Of a DNA stretch of 64,000 nt, positions 56,811-64,000 are shown piece by piece. A program made the translations under genes and the position numbers. The stretch's first letter is position 1; each line of letters begins with the position of its first letter. The stretch is taken from NCBI GenBank assembly GCA_964023205.1, contig OZ026851.1, forward strand, positions 10,457,637 through 10,521,636, given 5' to 3'. The notes below the pieces were generated by a model. That model had not been told where the DNA came from. It ran no database searches and was given only the letters and a program-made list of their open reading frames with translations. This DNA comes from Lutraria lutraria. Its lineage: Eukaryota; Mollusca; Bivalvia; Venerida; Mactridae.

Positions 56811-59800
56811 TTTAAGAAATTTTGTTCTCGGACAACTTCATGAAATTTCAACAGGCGCGGCCCTGTAAGAATTTCTGTCAAAAACTGATTTCGTTCAAAA
56901 GTGGTCCTGTGATACCTCATATTGTTCGCATGCATGAGAGGAATGCAAAAATGCAAATAGAAACAAGTTTTAAGAAATTTTGTTCTCAGACAAATTCATG
57001 AAATTTCAACAGGTTCAAACTGACATTTCTAAAACGTTAATAAAATCCAAAGTAAACGTAGCATGGCCATGCCTTTTGTGCCACAGATTTCCATTGATGT
57101 CTATTACTAGAATATGTACTTTCAATGCTGCCGATGAAATAATGGTAGAGATATTGAACATCAAAGATTGTCCGCAACTCTCGGAGAACTTTCACGGAGA
57201 TGGTTATTTCTAGAATTTCAATAAAGTCAAAAGTAAGCAGAGCATAGCAAATTCAACGCTGCCACCAACTTTTGTTGATGCCAACTACTTGTAAGTAAAG
57301 TTGCATGCATGTACCAACAAGACTTAAGGAGAAAATAACAAATTAGATTTGTCAAAAAATCTTGACGCCAGGAAATTTTCTCCCAAACTGTCAATTCTAG
57401 AAATGTAATAAAATCCAAAGTAAACGTAGCATGGCCATGCCTTTTGTGCCACAGATTTCCATTGATGTCTATTACTAGAATATGTACTTTCAATGCTGCC
57501 GATGAAATAATGGTAGAGATATTGAACATCAAAGATTGTCCGCAACTCTCGGAGAACTTTCACGGAGATGGTTATTTCTAGAATTTCAATAAAGTCAAAA
57601 GTAAACAGAGCATAGCAAATTCAACGCTGCCACCAACTTTTGTTGATGCCAACTACTTGTAAGTAAAGTTGCATGCATGTACCAACAAGACTTAAGGAGA
57701 AAATAACAAATTAGATTTGTCAAAAAATCTTGACGCCAGGAAATTTTCTCCCAAACTGTCAATTCTAGAAATGTAATAAAATCCAAAGTAAACGTAGCAT
57801 GGCCATGCCTTTTGTGCCACAGATTTCCATTGATGTCTATTACTAGAATATGTACTTTCAATGCTGCCGATGAAATAATGGTAGAGATATTGAACATCAA
57901 AGATTGTCCACAACTCTCGGAGAACTTTCACGGAGATGGTTATTTCTAGAATTTCAATAAAGTCAAAAGTAAGCAGAGCATAGCAAATTCAACGCTGCCA
58001 CCAACTTTTGTTGATGCCAACTACTTGTAAGTAAAGTTGCATGCATGTACCAACAAGACTTAAGGAGAAAATAACAAATTAGATTTGTCAAAAAATCTTG
58101 ACGCCAGGAAATTTTCTCCCAAACTGTCAATTCTAGAAATGTAATAAAACCAAAAGTAACCATAATATACCAAAGCTGTTCTAATCTCAGATTTCCATTG
58201 ATCCACACTACTTGTATGTAATGGTCCCATGTTTATTCTATCTACAATAAAAGAGTAAATGCAAGATAAAAATTGGTCCCGTAAAGCATCTGCGCTAACC
58301 ATTTTTCTCTCAAACTGCCATTTCTAAAATGCTAAAAGTGGTCTTGTGATACCTCATATAGTTCGTGTGTTTGATACGAATGCAAATATGTAAATATAAA
58401 CAAGATTTAAGAAATGTTGGTTTCGGTCAAAATTACAAAAGTTCAACAGGTCCGGACCTGGAAGAATTTGTCGTAAAAATTGATTACGTTCAAAAGTGGT
58501 CTTGTGATACCTCATATTGTTCGCATGCATGAGAGGAATGCAAAAATGCAAATAGAAACAAGTTTCAAGAAATTTTGTTTTCGGTCAAAATTACAAAAGT
58601 CCAACAGGTCCGGACCTGGAAGGATTTGTCGTAAAAATTGATTGCGTTCAAAAGTGGTCTTGTGATACCTCATATTGTTCGCGTGCTTGAGAGGAATGCA
58701 AAAATGTGAACAGAAACAAGTTTTAAGAATTTTTGTTCTCGGACTAATTCATGAAATTTCAGCAGGCGCGGCCCTGTAAGAATTTCTGTCAAAAACTGAT
58801 TTCGTTCAAAAGTGGTCCTGTGATACCTCATATTGTTCGCGTGTTTGAGGGGAATGCAAAAATGCAAACAGAAACAAGTTTTAAGAAATTTTGTTCTCGG
58901 ACTAATTCATGAAATTTCAGGAAGCGCGGCCCTGTAAGAATTTCTGTCGAAAAAATGATTTCGTTCAAAAGTGGTCCTGTGATACCTCATATTGTTCGCA
59001 TGCATGAGAGGAATGCAAAAATGCAAATAGAAACAAGTTTTAAGAAATTTTCTTCTCGGACTAATTCATGAAATTTCAACAGGTTCAAACTGACATTTCT
59101 AAAACGTTAATAAAATCCAAAGTAAACGTAGCATGGCCATGCCTTTTGTGCCACAGACTTCCATTGATGTCTATTACTAGAATATGTACTTTCAATGCTG
59201 CCGATGAAATAATGGTAGAGATATTGAACATCAAAGATTGTCCGCAACTCTCGGAGAACTTTCACGGAGATGGTTATTTCTAGAATTTCAATAAAGTCAA
59301 AAGTAAGCAGAGCAAATTCAACGCTGCCACCAACTTTTGTTGATGCCAACTACTTGTAAGTAAAGTTGCATGCATGTACCAACAAGACTTAAGGAGAAAA
59401 TAACAAATTAGATTTGTCAAAAAATCTTGACGCCAGGAAATTTTCTCCCAAACTGTCAATTCTAGAAATGTAATAAAACCAAAAGTAACCATAATATACC
59501 AAAGCTGTTCTAATCTCAGATTTCCATTGATCCACACTACTTGTATGTAATGGTCCCATGTTTATTCTATCTACAATAAAAGAGTAAATGCAAGATAAAA
59601 ATTGGTCCCGTAAAGCATCTGCGCTAACCATTTTTCTCTCAAACTGCCATTTCTAAAATGCTAAAAGTGGTCTTGTGATACCTCATATAGTTCGTGTGTT
59701 TGATACGAATGCAAATATGTAAATATAAACAAGATTTAAGAAATGTTGGTTTCGGTCAAAATTACAAAAGTCCAACAGGTCCGGACCTGGAAGGATTTGT

Positions 59801-62800
59801 CGTAAAAATTGATTGCGTTCAAAAGTGGTCTTGTGATACCTCATATTGTTCGCGTGCTTGAGAGGAATGCAAAAATGTGAACAGAAACAAGTTTTAAGAA
59901 TTTTTGTTCTCGGACTAATTCATGAAATTTCAGCAGGCGCGGCCCTGTAAGAATTTCTGTCAAAAACTGATTTCGTTCAAAAGTGGTCCTGTGATACCTC
60001 ATATTGTTCGCGTGATTGAGAGGAATGCAAAAATGCGAACAGAAACAAGTCTTAAGAAATTTTGTTCTCGGACTAATTCATGAAATTTCAACAGGCGCGG
60101 CGGCCCTGTAAGAATTTCTGTCAAAAACTCATTTCGTTCAAAAGTGGTCCTCTGATACCTCATATTGTTCGCGTGATTGAGAGGAATGCAAAAATGCGAA
60201 CAGAAACAAGTCTTAAGAAATTTTGTTCTCGGACTAATTCATGAAATTTCAGGAAGCGCGGCCCTGTAAGAATTTCTGTCGAAAAAATGATTTCGTTCAA
60301 AAGTGGTCCTGTGATACCTCATATTGTTCGCATGCATGAGAGGAATGCAAAAATGCAAATAGAAACAAGTTTTAAGAAATTTTCTTCTCGGACTAATTCA
60401 TGAAATTTCAACAGGTTCAAACTGACATTTCTAAAACGTTAATAAAATCCAAAGTAAACGTAGCATGGCCATGCCTTTTGTGCCACAGATTTCCATTGAT
60501 GTCTATTACTAGAATATGTACTTTCAATGCTGCCGATGAAATAATGGTAGAGATATTGAACATCAAAGATTGTCCGCAACTCTCGGAGAACTTTCACGGA
60601 GATGGTTATTTCTAGAATTTTAATAGTCAAAAGTAAGCAGAGCATAGCAAATTCAAAGCTGCCACCAACTTTTGTTGATGCCAACTACTTGTAAGTAAAG
60701 TTGCATGCATGTACCAACAAGACTTAAGGAGAAAATAACAAATTAGATTTGTCAAAAAATCTTAACGCCAGGAAATTTTCTCCCAAACTGTCAATTCTAG
60801 AAATGTAATAAAACCAAAAGTAACCATAATATACCAAAGCTGTTCTAATCTCAGATTTCCATTGATCCACACTACTTGTATGTAATGGTCCCATGTTTAT
60901 TCTATCTACAATAAAAGAGTAAATGCAAGATAAAAATTGGTCCCGTAAAGCATCTGCGCTAACCATTTTTCTCTCAAACTGCCATTTCTAAAATGCTAAA
61001 AGTGGTCTTGTGATACCTCATATAGTTCGTGTGTTTGATACGAATGCAAATATGTAAATATAAACAAGATTTAAGAAATGTTGGTTTCGGTCAAAATTAC
61101 AAAAGTTCAACAGGTCCGGACCTGGAAGAATTTGTCGTAAAAATTGATTACGTTCAAAAGTGGTCTTGTGATACCTCATATTGTTCGCATGCATGAGAGG
61201 AATGCAAAAATGCAAATAGAAACAAGTTTCAAGAAATTTTGTTTTCGGTCAAAATTACAAAAGTCCAACAGGTCCGGACCTGGAAGGATTTGTTGTAAAA
61301 ATTGATTGCGTTCAAAAGTGGTCTTGTGATACCTCATATTGTTCGCGTGCTTGAGAGGAATGCAAAAATGTGAACAGAAACAAGTTTTAAGAATTTTTGT
61401 TCTCGGACTAATTCATGAAATTTCAACAGGCGCGGCCCTGTAAGAATTTCTGTCAAAAACTGATTTCGTTCAAAAGTGGTCCTGTGATACCTCATATTGT
61501 TCGCGTGTTTGAGGGGAATGCAAAAATGCAAACAGAAACAAGTTTTAAGAAATTTTGTTCTCGGACTAATTCATGAAATTTCAGGAAGCGCGGCCCTGTA
61601 AGAATTTCTGTCGAAAAAATGATTTCGTTCAAAAGTGGTCCTGTGATACCTCATATTGTTCGCATGCATGAGAGGAATGCAAAAATGCAAATAGAAACAA
61701 GTTTTAAGAAATTTTCTTCTCGGACTAATTCATGAAATTTCAACAGGTTCAAACTGACATTTCTAAAACGTTAATAAAATCCAAAGTAAACGTAGCATGG
61801 CCATGCCTTTTGTGCCACAGATTTCCATTGATGTCTATTACTAGAATATGTACTTTCAATGCTGCCGATGAAATAATGGTAGAGATATTGAACATCAAAG
61901 ATTGTCCGCAACTCTCGGAGAACTTTCACGGAGATGGTTATTTCTAGAATTTCAATAAAGTCAAAAGTAAGCAGAGCATAGCAAATTCAAAGCTGCCACC
62001 AACTTTTGTTGATGCCAACTACTTGTAAGTAAAGTTGCATGCATGTACCAACAAGACTTAAGGAGAAAATAACAAATTAGATTTGTCAAAAAATCTTAAC
62101 GCCAGGAAATTTTCTCCCAAACTGTCAATTCTAGAAATGTAATAAAACCAAAAGTAACCATAATATACCAAAGCTGTTCTAATCTCAGATTTCCATTGAT
62201 CCACACTACTTGTATGTAATGGTCCCATGTTTATTCTATCTACAATAAAAGAGTAAATGCAAGATAAAAATTGGTCCCGTAAAGCATCTGCGCTAACCAT
62301 TTTTCTCTCAAACTGCCATTTCTAAAATGCTAAAAGTGGTCTTGTGATACCTCATATAGTTCGTGTGTTTGATACGAATGCAAATATGTAAATATAAACA
62401 AGATTTAAGAAATGTTGGTTTCGGTCAAAATTACAAAAGTTCAACAGGTCCGGACCTAGAAGAATTTGTCGTAAAAATTGATTACGTTCAAAAGTGGTCT
62501 TGTGATACCTCATATTGTTCGCATGCATGAGAGGAATGCAAAAATGCAAATAGAAACAAGTTTCAAGAAATTTTGTTTTCGGTCAAAATTACAAAAGTCC
62601 AACAGGTCCGGACCTGGAAGGATTTGTCGTAAAAATTGATTGCGTTCAAAAGTGGTCTTGTGATACCTCATATTGTTCGCGTGCTTGAGAGGAATGCAAA
62701 AATGTGAACAGAAACAAGTTTTAAGAATTTTTGTTCTCGGACTAATTCATGAAATTTCAGCAGGCGCGGCCCTGTAAGAATTTCTGTCAAAAACTGATTT

Positions 62801-64000
62801 CGTTCAAAAGTGGTCCTGTGATACCTCATATTGTTCCCGTGATTGAGAGGAATGCAAAAATGCGAACAGAAACAAGTCTTAAGAAATTTTGTTCTCGGAC
62901 TAATTCATGAAATTTCAACAGGCGCGGCCCTGTAAGAATTTCTGTCAAAAACTCATTTCGTTCAAAAGTGGTCCTGTGATACCTCATATTGTTCGCGTGA
63001 TTGAGAGGAATGCAAAAATGCGAACAGAAACAAGTCTTAAGAAATTTTGTTCTCGGACTAATTCATGAAATTTCAACAGGCGCGACCCTGTAAGAATTTC
63101 TGTCAAAAACTGATTTCGTTCAAAAGTGGTCTTGTGATACCTCATATTGTTCGCGTGTTTGAGGGGAATGCAAAAATGCAAACAGAAACAAGTTTTAAGA
63201 AATTTTGTTCTCAGACTAATTCATGAAATTTCAGCAAGTGCGGCCCTGTAAGAATTTCTGTCGAAAAAATGATTTTGTTCAAAAGTGGTCCTGTGATACC
63301 TCATATTGTTCGCATGCATGAGAGGAATGCAAAAATGCAAATAGAAACAAGTTTTAAGAAATTTTCTTCTCGGACTAATTCATAAAATTTCAACAGGTTC
63401 AAACTGACATTTCTAAAACGTTAATAAAATCCAAAGTAAACGTATCATGGCCATGCCTTTTGTGCCACAGATTTCCATTGATGTCTATTACTAGAATATG
63501 TACTTTCAATGCTGCCGATGAAATAATGGTAGAGATATTGAACATCAAAGATTGTCCGCAACTCTCGGAGAACTTTCACGGAGATGGTTATTTCTAGAAT
63601 TTCAATAAAGTCAAAAGTAAGCAGAGCATAGCAAATTCAACGCTGCCACCAACTTTTGTTGATGCCAACTACTTGTAAGTAAAGTTGCATGCATGTACCA
63701 ACAAGACTTAAGGAGAAAATAACAAATTAGATTTGTCAAAAAATCTTGACGCCAGGAAATTTTCTCCCAAACTGTCAATTCTAGAAATGTAATAAAATCC
63801 AAAGTAAACGTAGCATGGCCATGCCTTTTGTGCCACAGATTTCCATTGATGTCTATTACTAGAATATGTACTTTCAATGCTGCCGATGAAATAATGGTAG
63901 AGATATTGAACATCAAAGATTGTCCGCAACTCTCGGAGAACTTTCACGGAGATGGTTATTTCTAGAATTTCAATAAAGTCAAAAGTAAGCAGAGCATAGC
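56810..64000. repeat. Composite satellite: ~184 bp and ~158 bp monomers in a ~1,332 bp higher-order unit
   Basis: Two unrelated monomer families alternate. The ~184 bp family has three diverged forms: b (TAATAAAATCCAAAGTAAAC ... GGTTATTTCTAG), a (AATTTCAATAAAGTCAAAAG ... CAATTCTAG) and c (AATGTAATAAAACCAAAAGT ... GCCATTTCTA). The ~158 bp family has GTTCAAAAGTGGTCCTGTGA and TCATGAAATTTCAACAGG. The order is b-a-b-a-b-a-c, 158x5, b-a-c, 158x5, b-a-c, 158x5, b-a-c, 158x7, b-a-b and on past the window end. Identical landmarks recur at 59068, 60400 and 61732. The short frames inside repeat with the units and are not genes. Confidence 0.95.

Noticed and set aside
56980..63947. Recurrent 65-101 residue frames on both strands
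   Set aside because: They repeat exactly with the ~1,332 bp and ~368 bp satellite periods and overlap on opposite strands.

Overview
This window looks like a piece of an invertebrate nuclear genome. It is AT-rich, has widely spaced exons with GT/AG splice sites, and most of its length is transposon debris and tandem repeats. The repeat spectrum (tRNA-headed SINEs ending in AAATAAACAAA-type tails, and GACCTGGTGACC/GTGACCTTGACC-rich repeats) is the kind I associate with bivalve molluscs. That assignment is inference; I cannot name the species.

Left part (1-14.6 kb): one well-supported gene, the puromycin-sensitive aminopeptidase NPEPPS (family M1), on the minus strand. Fifteen coding exons with exact splice sites and continuous phases give residues 1 to about 771. 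The C-terminal ~170 residues lie left of position 1. Its introns carry SINEs, a hAT-type MITE with a target-site duplication, pogo/Tigger-like MITEs and a short hairpin repeat.

14.7-27.4 kb: no recognisable host gene. It holds a duplicated ~0.5 kb element, two fused LINE 3' ends, a direct repeat pair, a possible spliced non-coding transcript on the plus strand, a CAA/CAG-rich low-complexity tract and a mariner-like fragment.

27.4-31.1 kb: a satellite of about 70 copies of a ~53 bp unit, each with a variable run of G. The open frames across it are repeat artefacts. It is followed by a ~2 kb PIF/Harbinger element (31.2-33.3 kb), a fold-back block of CACGAGA/TCTCGTG words, SINE-like sequences and a TTAA-flanked MITE.

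37.7-47.2 kb: a LINE with endonuclease and the start of reverse transcriptase is cut off and joined to a Tigger/pogo-like transposase relic, which is itself split by a 34 bp minisatellite that appears to be an expansion of its own reading frame. Two exons of an MFSD4/NaGLT1-like transporter follow on the minus strand, then a mariner that keeps both ends but lost its catalytic core.

47.5-64 kb: fold-back elements, a second tRNA-like SINE copy, a 74 bp tandem array lying inside a pogo-like MITE, a broken DDE-type relic with FDLQQ and DNC-QN motifs, a frameshifted Tc1/mariner-like transposase, more MITEs, and from 56.8 kb to the end a composite satellite in which ~184 bp and ~158 bp monomer families alternate with a ~1,332 bp higher-order period.

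The most interesting theme is that three separate tandem arrays seem to have grown out of transposon sequence: two from the ends of pogo-like MITEs and one from inside a Tigger transposase. I see no defence, biosynthetic or other multi-gene system here.
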